Positions 22,688 through 31,461 of a DNA stretch of 64,000 nucleotides are shown here, piece by piece. The first letter of the stretch is position 1; every line of letters begins with the position of its first letter. A program made the position numbers and the translations under genes. Origin of the DNA: DAOUBF01 sp034432795 (GTDB lineage Bacteria; Chloroflexota; Anaerolineae; DSLN01); assembly GCA_034432795.1 (NCBI GenBank), contig DAOUBF010000016.1, positions 1 to 64,000 of the forward strand. The letters run 5' to 3'. Below the pieces are notes generated by a model. The model ran no database searches and was not told the DNA's origin. It saw only the letters and a list, made by a program, of their open reading frames with translations.

Positions 22688-22870
22688 TTATCCATAAGTC
22701 TGCGCTCCTCGCGGGAAAGAATAGCGAGCGGCGAAGGGGAGGGCGCTGACCGTCACGAAGACGGCGCTGATGCCCGCCAGCAGGACGTACGGACCGCCTG
22801 AGTCCAGGGCCAGCCCCCGTTTCCCTACCCAGGCGGCGCTACAGTCGCCGTGCGGTAGGCCAGGTGGTTT
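22688..22870 (-). pseudogene. Remnant of a transporter C-terminus (MFS-like)
   Basis: A minus-strand frame ending in TAA at 22688-22690 reads GLALDSGGPYVLLAGISAVF followed by VTVSALPFAARYSFPRG, which resembles the last helix of major-facilitator transporters. No upstream coding part is visible, so it is a decayed fragment. Short length limits certainty. Confidence 0.4.
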
Positions 22871-23068
22871 CAGCCTCGTGCTCCTTCCTGCTGCGGGCTA
22901 TCTCCATGATGAGAGGCGACTGTGTGGCCGGGATGCCCTGGACCGCCAGCCTCCCGGCGTCACGTAGACGTTTTGACCTGGACTTGTGGATAATCACCAG
23001 GCATGAGCGGCCAACCAGGGATAACATCTCTGATCCCGCTTCCGGGCTGCGCCAGGTTGGAGGATTCA
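22871..23068. other. Intergenic, nothing recognised
   Basis: Between the transporter remnant and the promoter of the glycosyltransferase gene. No gene recognised; may include more decayed coding sequence. Confidence 0.45.
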
Positions 23069-23097
23069 TTGACCACCAGGGCAGTTTATGCTATGAT
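23069..23097 (+). promoter_or_regulatory. Promoter of the glycosyltransferase operon
   Basis: TTGACC (23069-23074), 17-nt spacer, TATGAT (23092-23097); leader of about 70 nt. Confidence 0.72.
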
Positions 23098-23174
23098 CAG
23101 GGCAATTCAACCCGAATCGGATGGCCCAGAGTCCGCCTGCGCATCGCCACCCTGTGCGTCGCGAAGGGGGCCTC

Positions 23175-24131
23175 ATGATTGACCTGGCGATCGTCATCGT
23201 TAACTACAACACCCGCGACCTTCTGCGCCAGTGTCTGGCCTCGGTGTACGCCAGCCAGGGGACATTTACCTATGCGGTTTGCGTGGTGGACAATGCCTCC
23301 AGTGACGGCAGCGCTGCGATGGTCCGGGCCGAGTTCCCCCAGGCCCACCTGATCCAAAGCCCCTACAACGGAGGTTATGCCTACGCTAACAATCTGGGTC
23401 TGCGCCTGTTCGGCTTCCGCGATCAGGGGGCGGCGGCCAGGGAGAGCGGCCCGACTCCTTCCTTTGCCCTGTTGCTCAACCCGGATACCGTGCTGCCCCC
23501 CAATGCCCTGGCCGACATGCTCGCCTTTATGCAGGCGCACCCCCAAGCAGGCGTGGCCGGGCCAAAGCTGGTCCTCCCCGATGGCCGCCTGGACCTGGCC
23601 TGCCGACGGAGCTTCCCTACGCCGGAGATCTCCTTTTATCGCATGGTGGGCCTGTCGCGCCTGTTCCCGCGTAGCCGCCGCTTCGGTCGCTACAACATGA
23701 CCTTCGTTGACCCCGATGAACTCATAGAAGTAGATTCGGTGGTAGGGGCCTTTATGCTGGTGCGCGGCGAGGCCATCCGCCAGGTGGGGCTGCTGGATGA
23801 AAGCTTCTTCATGTACGGCGAGGACCTGGATTGGGCCAAGCGCATCAAGGATGCGGGCTGGAAGGTGTACTATAACCCCGCAGTCACCGTGCAGCATGTC
23901 AAGCGGGCCGCCAGCCGCCACAGCCGTAAAGCGCAGGTGGAGTTTTACCGCGCCATGCTCATCTTCTACCGCAAGCACTACGCCGCCCAAACTCCCTTCT
24001 GGCTACATACTCTGGTGCTTACGGGCATCCTCCTCAAAGGTGGCCTGGCCCTGGTGGGGGATGTCCTGCGCCGTCCCAGACCCCCTGCACATGCGGGTCC
24101 GCGTCCTTTGATCTCTGGAGAGCCACGATGA
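23175..24131 (+). CDS. Family 2 glycosyltransferase (rhamnosyltransferase-like)
   Basis: 318 residues from ATG 23175 (GAAGGGGG upstream). GT-A fold enzyme that adds sugars to a growing surface polysaccharide at the cytoplasmic membrane face. Motifs: IVIVNYNTRDLLRQCLAS, VVDNASSDGSA, NGGYAYANNLGLR, LLLNPDT (metal-site region), VDSVVGAFMLVRG, and DESFFMYGEDLDWAKRIKDA. The C-terminus has one hydrophobic stretch (LHTLVLTGILLKGGLALVG). It overlaps the next gene by 4 nt (ATGA), so it works with the phosphoglycosyltransferase that begins the repeat unit. Confidence 0.9.
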   Translation: MIDLAIVIVNYNTRDLLRQCLASVYASQGTFTYAVCVVDNASSDGSAAMVRAEFPQAHLIQSPYNGGYAYANNLGLRLFGFRDQGAAARESGPTPSFALLLNPDTVLPPNALADMLAFMQAHPQAGVAGPKLVLPDGRLDLACRRSFPTPEISFYRMVGLSRLFPRSRRFGRYNMTFVDPDELIEVDSVVGAFMLVRGEAIRQVGLLDESFFMYGEDLDWAKRIKDAGWKVYYNPAVTVQHVKRAASRHSRKAQVEFYRAMLIFYRKHYAAQTPFWLHTLVLTGILLKGGLALVGDVLRRPRPPAHAGPRPLISGEPR

Positions 24132-25543
24132 GCCGTCGTCGTTTTCAGGCTGTGGTCACCACCTCGCTGGTCATTATTGACGCGGCGATGGTCGCGCTTG
24201 CCTTCATCCTGGGCTATCATCTGCGCCGGGCCATCCCCTGGCCCGCCGATCCGGTCAATATTGAGCCTTTGCCCCGCTATATCCCCCTGTTGCTGGTGCA
24301 GGTGCTCTCGGTGCTGGTGGTGTTCTTTTTCTACAAGCTCTACCATCAGTTGCGGGTGCCATCACGTGTGGACCTGTTCTACAACATCTTCGGTGGCGTC
24401 TCCATCGGTACGATGCTCTCGGTAGCCATCGCTGCCCTGACCTTCAAGAACAGCATCTTTGAGCTGGACTACCCCCGCGTGATGATCGTCTATGCCTGGC
24501 TGTTCGCCATCCTGTTCGTCACGCTGGGCCGGCTGGCGCACCAGCGCATCCTGGCCGGGCTGCACCGGCGCGGCTGGGGGCAGGACCGGGTGCTGATCGT
24601 GGGTACGGGGGAGGTCGGGCAGATGCTGCTCCAGAAGATCCGCTGGTCGCCCCACCTGGGCTACCGCGTGGTGGGGTTCGCCGATGGTAGTGGCGGGCCG
24701 CAAGAGGTGCTGGGCACGCCCGTGTTGGGTACGATGGACGAGCTGCCCAGGCTGATTGACCAGCATCATATAGACGAGGTGATCATTGCCTTGCCGGAGG
24801 CCAGCCATCGCGAGATCGTGCGGCTGATCTCTATGTGCGAACGGGGCAAGGTCAATATCAAAATCTTCCCCGACGTCTTCCAGATCATGGCCAGCCAGGT
24901 GACCATCGGCGACCTGGGAGGGCTGCCGCTGTTGACCGTCCGCGACATCGCGCTGCGCGGCTGGCGCTTGAGCCTGAAGCGGGCCATGGACATCGTAGTC
25001 AGCGCGATCGCGTTGGTCCTGCTTTCGCCGCTCATGTTGCTCACGGCGCTGTTGATCAAGCTGGAAAGTGAGGGGCCGGTGTTTTACGTCCAGGAGCGCA
25101 TGGGGATGGACGCCAAGCCGTTTATGATGCTCAAGTTCCGCTCCATGCGCAGCGACGCCGAGAGCAACGGGCCGGGCTGGACAGTGGCCAACGACCCGCG
25201 GCGCACCCGCCTGGGCAAGATCTTACGCTCGCTCTCGGTAGATGAGTTGCCTCAGTTGATCAATGTGCTCATCGGGGACATGAGCCTGGTCGGCCCGCGC
25301 CCGGAGCGACCGGTGTATGTGGAGGAATTCCGGCAGAGCATCCCGCGCTACATGGACCGCCATCGCGAGAAGGCCGGCATCACCGGCTGGGCACAGGTGA
25401 ACGGCCTGCGCGGCGACACCTCTATCACCGAGCGCACCAAGTACGATCTGTGGTACGTGGAGAACTGGTCGCTCTGGCTGGACATCAAAATCCTCATTCG
25501 CACAATCTTCCAGATCTTCAGCGACCGGCGGAACGCGTATTAA
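24128..25543 (+). CDS. Polyprenyl glycosylphosphotransferase for exopolysaccharide
   Basis: 471 residues, WbaP/WcaJ type. It transfers a sugar-1-phosphate to undecaprenyl phosphate, the first membrane step of exopolysaccharide assembly. Residues ~1-130 hold several transmembrane helices. Residues ~140-250 form a Rossmann-like domain (RVLIVGTGEVGQMLL). From ~275 comes the bacterial sugar transferase domain: KRAMDIVVSAIALVLLSP, MLKFRSMRSDAE, SVDELPQLINVLIGDMSLVG, GPRPE, and GITGWAQVNGLRG. Length and motifs are complete. Coupled to the upstream glycosyltransferase. Confidence 0.92.
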   Translation: MSRRRFQAVVTTSLVIIDAAMVALAFILGYHLRRAIPWPADPVNIEPLPRYIPLLLVQVLSVLVVFFFYKLYHQLRVPSRVDLFYNIFGGVSIGTMLSVAIAALTFKNSIFELDYPRVMIVYAWLFAILFVTLGRLAHQRILAGLHRRGWGQDRVLIVGTGEVGQMLLQKIRWSPHLGYRVVGFADGSGGPQEVLGTPVLGTMDELPRLIDQHHIDEVIIALPEASHREIVRLISMCERGKVNIKIFPDVFQIMASQVTIGDLGGLPLLTVRDIALRGWRLSLKRAMDIVVSAIALVLLSPLMLLTALLIKLESEGPVFYVQERMGMDAKPFMMLKFRSMRSDAESNGPGWTVANDPRRTRLGKILRSLSVDELPQLINVLIGDMSLVGPRPERPVYVEEFRQSIPRYMDRHREKAGITGWAQVNGLRGDTSITERTKYDLWYVENWSLWLDIKILIRTIFQIFSDRRNAY

Positions 25544-25558
25544 GGAGAGAGGACAAAA

Positions 25559-25582
25559 GACGGAGGAGAGGCCATCTCCGTC
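25559..25582. terminator. Short hairpin between convergent genes
   Basis: GACGGAG (25559-25565) pairs with CTCCGTC (25576-25582). It lies between the exopolysaccharide operon and the Uma2 gene and resembles the CCTCCGTC repeat family seen at 31380 and 39670. Confidence 0.5.
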
Positions 25583-25587
25583 GTCCG

Positions 25588-26205
25588 TCAGGCGAGCACG
25601 CCCAAGGCTCTCAAGGCGGCGAACTCATCCAGTTGGCCGCTGGCGGGCCAGAGCCAGTCAGGGTGGAGGAAGAAGCCCGGCACGACTTCGGAATGGTAAT
25701 AGCCGCGCTCATCGGGCGCGATAGGGGTATATTGGCCTTGCGGCTCCAGGCGATAGGGGGTGATCTGGCGCGATTGCAGGTCAATCAGCCAGTATTCGCG
25801 CACGCCCGCCTGCGCGTAGGCAGTTCGCTTGCGCACGCGGTCGCGGTCAGGGTCGTCGGGCGAGACCAGTTCTATGGCCAGGTCCACTGGCCCCCGAATG
25901 TAACCCGGCTCCAGGCGGTCCTGGTGGGCGTTGCTCAGGAAGCTGATGTCGGGGATGAAGACGTTTTGCCCCAGGCGCATTGCTATCTGCTCACCAAACA
26001 CCTCACCTAACTGATGGCCTCGGACAAATAGATTTAGGATCGTCAACAAGAACCTCTGGATACGTCCATGTTGAATGCCTGCCGGAGATGCCACGATCAC
26101 CTCCCCATCAATGAGTTCGGCTTTATCGTCCTCGCCCACGATCTCAAAGAACTCTTCGGGTGTGAGCTTCAGCTTATAGCGCGCGGCTTCCAAAACGTTG
26201 CTCAT
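25588..26205 (-). CDS. Uma2 family endonuclease
   Basis: 205 residues, DUF820/Uma2 family with a PD-(D/E)XK-type fold: LTPEEFFEIVGEDDKAELIDGEV, VFIPDISFLS (Asp), DLAIELVSPDDPDRDRVRKR (Glu and basic residue), and YAQAGVREYWLID. The family is abundant in Cyanobacteria and Chloroflexota, often in many copies. Its biological role is unknown, and DNA cleavage is assumed from the fold. It is a single-gene unit convergent with the exopolysaccharide operon; AAGGGATGAAG precedes the ATG. Confidence 0.88.
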   Translation of the reverse strand: MSNVLEAARYKLKLTPEEFFEIVGEDDKAELIDGEVIVASPAGIQHGRIQRFLLTILNLFVRGHQLGEVFGEQIAMRLGQNVFIPDISFLSNAHQDRLEPGYIRGPVDLAIELVSPDDPDRDRVRKRTAYAQAGVREYWLIDLQSRQITPYRLEPQGQYTPIAPDERGYYHSEVVPGFFLHPDWLWPASGQLDEFAALRALGVLA

Positions 26206-26236
26206 AAAGCTTCATCCCTTTCGCTCTGACGGCCTG

Positions 26237-26302
26237 TAGGGGCGCACAGCCATGCGCCCCTACAGGGTGCGGTGTAGAGACGAGGCGGCGCCTCGCCCCT
26301 AC
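26237..26302. repeat. Two hairpin repeats of the GTAGGGGCG type
   Basis: GTAGGGGCGCACAGCC with GCGCCCCTAC forms one stem at 26237-26264. A second (GTGTAGAGACGAGGCGGCGCCTCGCCCCTACAC region) lies at 26273-26305 and reaches into the end of clpC. Related copies lie at 36318 and near 28865. Confidence 0.65.
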
Positions 26303-28785
26303 ACCGTCGCCTCCTGTTGCGCCGCCTCAGTCACGAGCGCTGTCTGGTCGGGCGCAGGCTGGCGGTTGAACACGATCTGATTATCCACCACATCCACCAC
26401 CACCGTGTCGCCGGCCTGGAACTGACCGCGCAAGAGTTGCACGGCCAGCGGGCTTTCCACGTAGCGTTGCAGCGTGCGGCGCAGCGGGCGGGCGCCGAAG
26501 GCCGGGTCAAAGCCCTCCCGCGCCAGCCACTTGCGAGCGGCGTCGGTCAACTCCACTGTCAAGCCCTGGTCGCCCAGGCGCTCACGGATTTCCTTCATCT
26601 GCAAGTCCACGATCTTCTCCACCTGCTCCAGGGTGAGCGGCGAGAAGATGATCACCTCGTCAATACGGTTGAGGAACTCTGGCCGGAAGGTCTGCTTGAG
26701 CGCCCGCTCAATCTTGGCGTGGGCGTCGCGCTCATCATTGTCGTCCGAGCGGACAAAGCCCAAGGCACCGCCCTTGCGGGCGTACTCCGTGCCCAGGTTG
26801 GAGGTCATGATGATGACTGTGTTGCGGAAGTCCACCACGTGGCCCTGGCCATCGGTCAGGCGGCCATCCTCCAGGATCTGGAGCAGCGCGTTCCAGACAT
26901 CGGGATGGGCCTTCTCAATCTCATCAAACAGGATGACGCGGTAGGGCCGACGGCGCACGGCCTCGGTGAGCTGGCCGCCCTCCTCATAGCCGACGTAGCC
27001 CGGCGGTGCGCCAAACAGACGGCTGACCGTGTGGTACTCGCGGTACTCGCTCATGTCCAGGCGCAACAGGGCGTCCTCATCGCCGAACAGGAACTCGGCC
27101 AACGCCTTGGCCAGTTCGGTCTTGCCCACGCCCGATGAACCCAGGAAGATGAAGCTGCCGATGGGCCGGTGCGGGTCCTTCAAGCCGGCGCGGGCGCGGC
27201 GAATGGCATCGGCGACGGCGTGGACGGCCTCATCCTGGCCAATGATGCGCTCATGCAGCCGCTCCTCCATGTGCAGCAGCTTCTCGGCCTCGGTCTCCAG
27301 CACTTGGCTGACCGGGATGCCGGTCCAACGGGCGACGACCTCGGCGATGTCCTCCGCGTCCACGATCTCGTCCAGGTTCTTCTCGCGCTGCCAGGCCTCG
27401 CGCTTCTGCGTGAACTCCTGCTCCAGCCGCAGGCGGCGGCTCTTCAGCTCGGCGGCGCGCTCGTAATCGCGGGCCAGGCCAGCGGCTTCCTCCTCGGCCT
27501 GGAGCTTCTGGATCTCGTTATTCATGGCCTTGAGTTCGGGCGGCAGGCTGTAGATGGCCACGCGCAGCTTGGCGGCAGCCTCGTCTATCAGGTCAATGGC
27601 CTTATCCGGCAGGCGGCGGTCGGTGAGGTAGCGATGGCTGAGCCGGGCAGCGGCGACCAGGGCCTCATCCGAGAAGCGCACCTTGTGGTGGGCCTCGTAG
27701 CGGTCGCGCAGCCCGCGCAGCATCTCAATGGTCTCTTCCACCGTCGGCTCATCCACGAAGACGGGGGCGAAGCGGCGCTCCAGGGCGGCGTCGCGCTCAA
27801 TATATTGGCGGTACTCATCCAGCGTGGTGGCGCCGATGCATTGCAGTTCGCCGCGTGCCAGCGCGGGCTTCATCATGCTAGAGGCGTCCAGCGCGCCCTG
27901 GGCCGCGCCCGCGCCCACGACGGTGTGCAACTCGTCAATGAACAGGATGATCTCCCCCTCGGAGCGCTGGATCTCCTCCATGGCGGCCTTGAGGCGTTCT
28001 TCAAACTCGCCGCGGAAGCGTGAACCGGCGATCATGGCGCCCAGGTCCAGGGAGACGACGCGCTTGCCCAACAGAATCTCCGGCACATCGCCGGAGGCGA
28101 TCTTCTGCGCCAGGCCCTCTACGATGGCTGTCTTGCCGACCCCGGCCTCGCCGATGAGGACGGGGTTATTCTTGGTGCGGCGCGAGAGGATCTGGATGAC
28201 GCGCAGGATCTCCTCATCGCGCCCGATGACCGGGTCCAGTTTGCCTTCCTTGGCAAGCTGGGTGAGGTCGCGGCTGTATTTCTCCAGCGTGCGGTAGCGG
28301 GCCTCGGCCTGGGGGTCGGTGACGCGCTGGCCGCCGCGGATATCCTTGATCATATCGTACACGCGATCCTTGGTCACATTGGCCTCGCTCAGGATGCGGG
28401 CAACGGCGGTATTGCGCTCGGAGAGGATCGCCAGGAAGATATGCTCGGTGGAGATGTACTCATCGCGCAGCCGGTTGGCCTCCTCGTTGGCCAGGTCAAT
28501 GATGCGCTTGACACGCGGCGTAATAAAGACCTGGCCCGTGCCTCCGCCGCCGTAGATGGCGGCCTTGGGGCTGGCCCGCAGCACCTCGTCAAGGCGGCCA
28601 CGGATGGTGCTGACATCCACGTTCATCTTTTCCAGAATCTGCAGAATGACGCCCTCCGGTTGCTCCAGGAGCGCCAGCAGGATGTGCTCGGTATCTACCT
28701 GGTTATGGCCGTAGCGCTGCGCAATTTCCACGGCGCGCATGCCGGCATCTTGCGCACGCTCGGTAAATCGGTCAAATCGCATCAT
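26299..28785 (-). CDS. clpC: ATP-dependent Clp protease ATP-binding subunit ClpC
   Basis: 828 residues, the usual ClpC length. It is an AAA+ unfoldase that feeds proteins to ClpP. Order: two Clp N repeats (1-150), first AAA domain with Walker A GEAGVGKT and arginine-rich GSRFRGEFEERL, a short UVR-type middle region (ARDYERAAELKSRRLRLEQE), and a second AAA domain with GSSGVGKT and GAPPGYVGYEEGG. The C-terminal D2-small domain follows. The short middle region separates it from ClpB. No mcsAB or ctsR is adjacent, so regulation differs from Firmicutes. MM start; either ATG is possible. Confidence 0.94.
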   Translation of the reverse strand: MMRFDRFTERAQDAGMRAVEIAQRYGHNQVDTEHILLALLEQPEGVILQILEKMNVDVSTIRGRLDEVLRASPKAAIYGGGGTGQVFITPRVKRIIDLANEEANRLRDEYISTEHIFLAILSERNTAVARILSEANVTKDRVYDMIKDIRGGQRVTDPQAEARYRTLEKYSRDLTQLAKEGKLDPVIGRDEEILRVIQILSRRTKNNPVLIGEAGVGKTAIVEGLAQKIASGDVPEILLGKRVVSLDLGAMIAGSRFRGEFEERLKAAMEEIQRSEGEIILFIDELHTVVGAGAAQGALDASSMMKPALARGELQCIGATTLDEYRQYIERDAALERRFAPVFVDEPTVEETIEMLRGLRDRYEAHHKVRFSDEALVAAARLSHRYLTDRRLPDKAIDLIDEAAAKLRVAIYSLPPELKAMNNEIQKLQAEEEAAGLARDYERAAELKSRRLRLEQEFTQKREAWQREKNLDEIVDAEDIAEVVARWTGIPVSQVLETEAEKLLHMEERLHERIIGQDEAVHAVADAIRRARAGLKDPHRPIGSFIFLGSSGVGKTELAKALAEFLFGDEDALLRLDMSEYREYHTVSRLFGAPPGYVGYEEGGQLTEAVRRRPYRVILFDEIEKAHPDVWNALLQILEDGRLTDGQGHVVDFRNTVIIMTSNLGTEYARKGGALGFVRSDDNDERDAHAKIERALKQTFRPEFLNRIDEVIIFSPLTLEQVEKIVDLQMKEIRERLGDQGLTVELTDAARKWLAREGFDPAFGARPLRRTLQRYVESPLAVQLLRGQFQAGDTVVVDVVDNQIVFNRQPAPDQTALVTEAAQQEATV

Positions 28786-28838
28786 GGCAGCATAAATCCC
28801 TTCGGTCGTTTTCCAACCCTGTCAACATGTTCAATGTT

Positions 28839-28844
28839 ATTATA
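28839..28844 (-). promoter_or_regulatory. Extended -10 promoter of clpC
   Basis: TGCTATAAT on the minus strand (TATAAT at 28844-28839), about 55 nt before the ATG. The TG extension can offset the weak -35. No CtsR or CIRCE operator seen. Confidence 0.55.
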
Positions 28845-28992
28845 GCATAAAGGGCGAGGGGGTTGTAGGGGCGGGCAGCGAGACCGGCCACGAAGAGCGC
28901 GAAAGGGCGTAAAGATGCAAAAGGGCTTTGGAAATGCACCCCATCACAGGAGCGTATGCACATTTTCTCTAAATACGCTGGCTCTGGATGGG

Positions 28993-29616
28993 TTATAGCT
29001 GTAAATGTGGCAGAATCTCTTCTACAAGGATCGCGCCCACGCGCAGAATCCTGGGGGGCTGTGTGGTGCAGTCCACAATGGTAGAGGCCACGCCGCCCGG
29101 CGTCTCGCCGCCGTCAATGATCGCAGCGATCTGCCCGTCAAATACCGCCCGCACCTCCTGCGCCGTCGTCAGGCTAGGCTCGCCGGAGCGGTTGGCGCTG
29201 CTCGTCGCCAGAGGCGCGCCCACTTTGCGGATCAAGGCCAGTGTGAGGGGATGATCGGGGATGCGCACGGCCACAGTGGGTTCGCGGCTGATCGCTGCAG
29301 GGACGGTGGGCTTCTTGGGTAAGATCAGCGTCAACCCGCCCGGCCAGAAGGCCCGCGCCAGCCGCCGCGCCACCTCCGGCACCTCGGTCACGACCAGCGC
29401 CAGGCTGTCCATATCGGCCAGCAAGAGGGGGATGCCCTTCGCCTCGCGGCGGCCCTTGACGACATAAATCTGCTCAATGGCCTGCGGGAGCTGGCTATGC
29501 GCCCCCAGGCCATATACGGTATCGGTGGGAAAGGCCACCAGTTCCCCCCGGCGCAGCAGGTCGGCAGCGATGTCCAGGGTATCAGGATGGGAACCGTCCA
29601 GGAATAACGTCTTCAT
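28993..29616 (-). CDS. tsaC: Threonylcarbamoyl-AMP synthase (Sua5/YwlC/YrdC)
   Basis: 207 residues from ATG 29616. It makes threonylcarbamoyl-AMP from Thr, bicarbonate and ATP for the t6A37 modification of ANN-decoding tRNAs. Motifs: ELVAFPTDTVYGLG, KGRREAKGIPLLL, WPGGLTLIL, VAVRIPDHP, and the SANRSGEPSLTT nucleotide site. It lacks the extra Sua5 domain, so it is the short YrdC-type. Its start overlaps the end of the upstream HAD phosphatase by 35 nt. It is the last gene of the prfA-prmC-HAD-tsaC operon. Confidence 0.92.
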   Translation of the reverse strand: MKTLFLDGSHPDTLDIAADLLRRGELVAFPTDTVYGLGAHSQLPQAIEQIYVVKGRREAKGIPLLLADMDSLALVVTEVPEVARRLARAFWPGGLTLILPKKPTVPAAISREPTVAVRIPDHPLTLALIRKVGAPLATSSANRSGEPSLTTAQEVRAVFDGQIAAIIDGGETPGGVASTIVDCTTQPPRILRVGAILVEEILPHLQL

Positions 29617-30421
29617 CGTCGGTCGGGTTGAGAATAAAGCGCTCAATGGCCACAGCGGCGCCGTCCTCGGCCAGGGGTGGGGCCAGCCAGCGGGCGGCGG
29701 CACGCGCAGCGGGCGTTGCGTCTCCCATAGCCACGCCCAGCCCGGCCCAGGCGATCATAGGGGCATCATTATCCTGATCGCCAATCGCCATAACCGCCGA
29801 TTGGGGCACATTCAGGATCTCGGCCAGACGGGCGAGTGCCCGCCCCTTGTTGACGCCTGCCGCCACGCCTTCAACGAGGATATCGTGAGAGCGGACGATG
29901 GTCAAATGGCCGGCGAAGCGCGCGCGCAACTCTGCCGCGACCGCCTCCGTCTCCCCTGGGGCGCAGGTGATCACAAACTTGGTGGGAGGCGGGTCCAGGG
30001 CCAGGCGCAGGTCGGGCACCTCCACGACCGGCAGGCCAAAGAGCAACCAGTAGAATTGCTCGTCCTGGCGCCGTGCGCGCACGAACACGCGGCTGTCGCG
30101 CTGCAGGTGGAGGTCCCAGCCGCGCGTCTCAGCCAACGCGACCACCTCCGGCAAGACGTGGGCGGGCAGGGCCTCGGCGAACAGCACCTGACCGCTGACC
30201 ATGTCCTGGATGACCGCGCCCTGGTAGCAGATCAGGGGCGCTTCAATCCCCAGGTCACGGGCATAGCGGGCGGCGACGTCAAAGGCGCGCCCCGTAGCCA
30301 GCGTGACCGTCACACCACGCCCGATGGCGGCGGCCACCGCCAGGCGCACACGCGGGCGGATGATACCGTCATCGCCGAAGAGCGTGCCGTCCAGGTCAAG
30401 CGCCAAAAGTTGAATCCGCAT
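29582..30421 (-). CDS. Cof-type HAD-IIB phosphatase
   Basis: 279 residues. Cytoplasmic sugar-phosphate-type phosphatase: LLALDLDGTLFGDDG (nucleophile), VTLATGRAFD (motif II), the Lys of VNKGRALARL (motif III), and AIGDQDNDAPMI (motif IV). The cap between motifs II and III is of the IIB class. The exact substrate is unknown. It overlaps prmC upstream by 26 nt and tsaC downstream by 35 nt, so it is tightly coupled within a translation-related operon. The start ATG 30421 is the family start (MRIQLLALDLDGT). Confidence 0.9.
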   Translation of the reverse strand: MRIQLLALDLDGTLFGDDGIIRPRVRLAVAAAIGRGVTVTLATGRAFDVAARYARDLGIEAPLICYQGAVIQDMVSGQVLFAEALPAHVLPEVVALAETRGWDLHLQRDSRVFVRARRQDEQFYWLLFGLPVVEVPDLRLALDPPPTKFVITCAPGETEAVAAELRARFAGHLTIVRSHDILVEGVAAGVNKGRALARLAEILNVPQSAVMAIGDQDNDAPMIAWAGLGVAMGDATPAARAAARWLAPPLAEDGAAVAIERFILNPTDDEDVIPGRFPS

Positions 30422-31442
30422 CCGTCTTCACCGAAAGGATCCGCTCCAGTCCGGCGTAGTCGCGTGCCACGCTGATGTGCGCCTGCGGGAAAGCGGCGCG
30501 CGCCAGCGCCATTACCGCCTCGGCCTGGCCCGCGCCGATCTCCAGCAGGATCGTCCCGCCGGGGCTGAGGGCGGTCGGCGCCTGCTGGAAGAAGCGGCGG
30601 AATAGGGCCAGCCCATCTAACCCGCCGTCCAGCGCGATGATCGGCTCAAACTCCGCCACGTTCGCCTCCGCAGCCAACTGCCCCCACTCGTCGCGGGCGA
30701 CATAAGGCAGATTGGCGACGATCACGTCCACCGGCTCCGGTAAGGGCGTCAGCAGGTCGCCCTGGAGAAAGGTGATTTTGTCGGCGACCCCCTGCCGTGC
30801 GGCGTTGGCGCGGGCCACCTCTAGCGCTGCGGGGGAGATGTCGGTGGCATAAATGGCCCGCACCTCTCTCCCCCCCTGTGAGGGAGGGGTGGGGTGGGGG
30901 ATAAAATTGCCCCCTCTCTCTCCCCAGGGAAGTGAGGGCGCACCAAATAGGTGCACCGCCAGCGTCACGGCAATACAACCGCTACCGGTGCCGATGTCGG
31001 CAATGGTGCCTGGACAATGCGCGGAGATGTAAGCGAGCGCCTGCTCTACCAGAAGCTCGGTCTCCGGGCGCGGGATGAGCACACGCGGGTCCACCAGGAA
31101 GTCCAGGCCGTAGAATTCGCGGTGGCCGATGAGATAAAAGAGGGGTTCGCCCGCCGCACAGCGTTCCACCAGCCGGGCGTAAGCGGCCCATTCCGGCTCG
31201 CTCAGGAGGCGCTCCGGATGGGCCAGCAGGTGTGCCCGCGAGACCCCCAACACGTGGGCCAGGAGCACCTCGGCGCCCAGCCGCGGCGCGACGTAGCGCA
31301 CCCGTTGCGCGCCCCAGGCGAGAGCTTGGCTCACAGACGACAAATGATTGACGAAGGACGAAGGGCGAAAGACGGAAGCGCTTCCCTCTTTGGCCTCCGT
31401 CCTCCGTCCTCCGTCGTCCGTCCTCCATCGCCTATTGTCCAT
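30396..31442 (-). CDS. prmC: Release factor glutamine methyltransferase, with repeat-derived insertions
   Basis: 348 residues from ATG 31442. It methylates the Gln of the GGQ motif in release factors, and prfA lies just upstream. Motifs: PRVLIPRPETELLVE, IADIGTGSGCIAVTLA (SAM site), and IVANLPYVARDEW (NPPY-like, here NLPY). Residues ~165-193 (LPWGERGGNFIPHPTPPSQG) are absent from the usual family pattern and correspond exactly to a GC-rich intergenic repeat inserted in frame. The N-terminal ~30 residues come from a second, CCTCCGTC-type repeat. Both insertions fall in likely surface positions. Confidence 0.85.
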   Translation of the reverse strand: MDNRRWRTDDGGRRTEAKEGSASVFRPSSFVNHLSSVSQALAWGAQRVRYVAPRLGAEVLLAHVLGVSRAHLLAHPERLLSEPEWAAYARLVERCAAGEPLFYLIGHREFYGLDFLVDPRVLIPRPETELLVEQALAYISAHCPGTIADIGTGSGCIAVTLAVHLFGAPSLPWGERGGNFIPHPTPPSQGGREVRAIYATDISPAALEVARANAARQGVADKITFLQGDLLTPLPEPVDVIVANLPYVARDEWGQLAAEANVAEFEPIIALDGGLDGLALFRRFFQQAPTALSPGGTILLEIGAGQAEAVMALARAAFPQAHISVARDYAGLERILSVKTDADSTFGA

Positions 31443-31461
31443 CGTCGTACACTGCCCCCGC

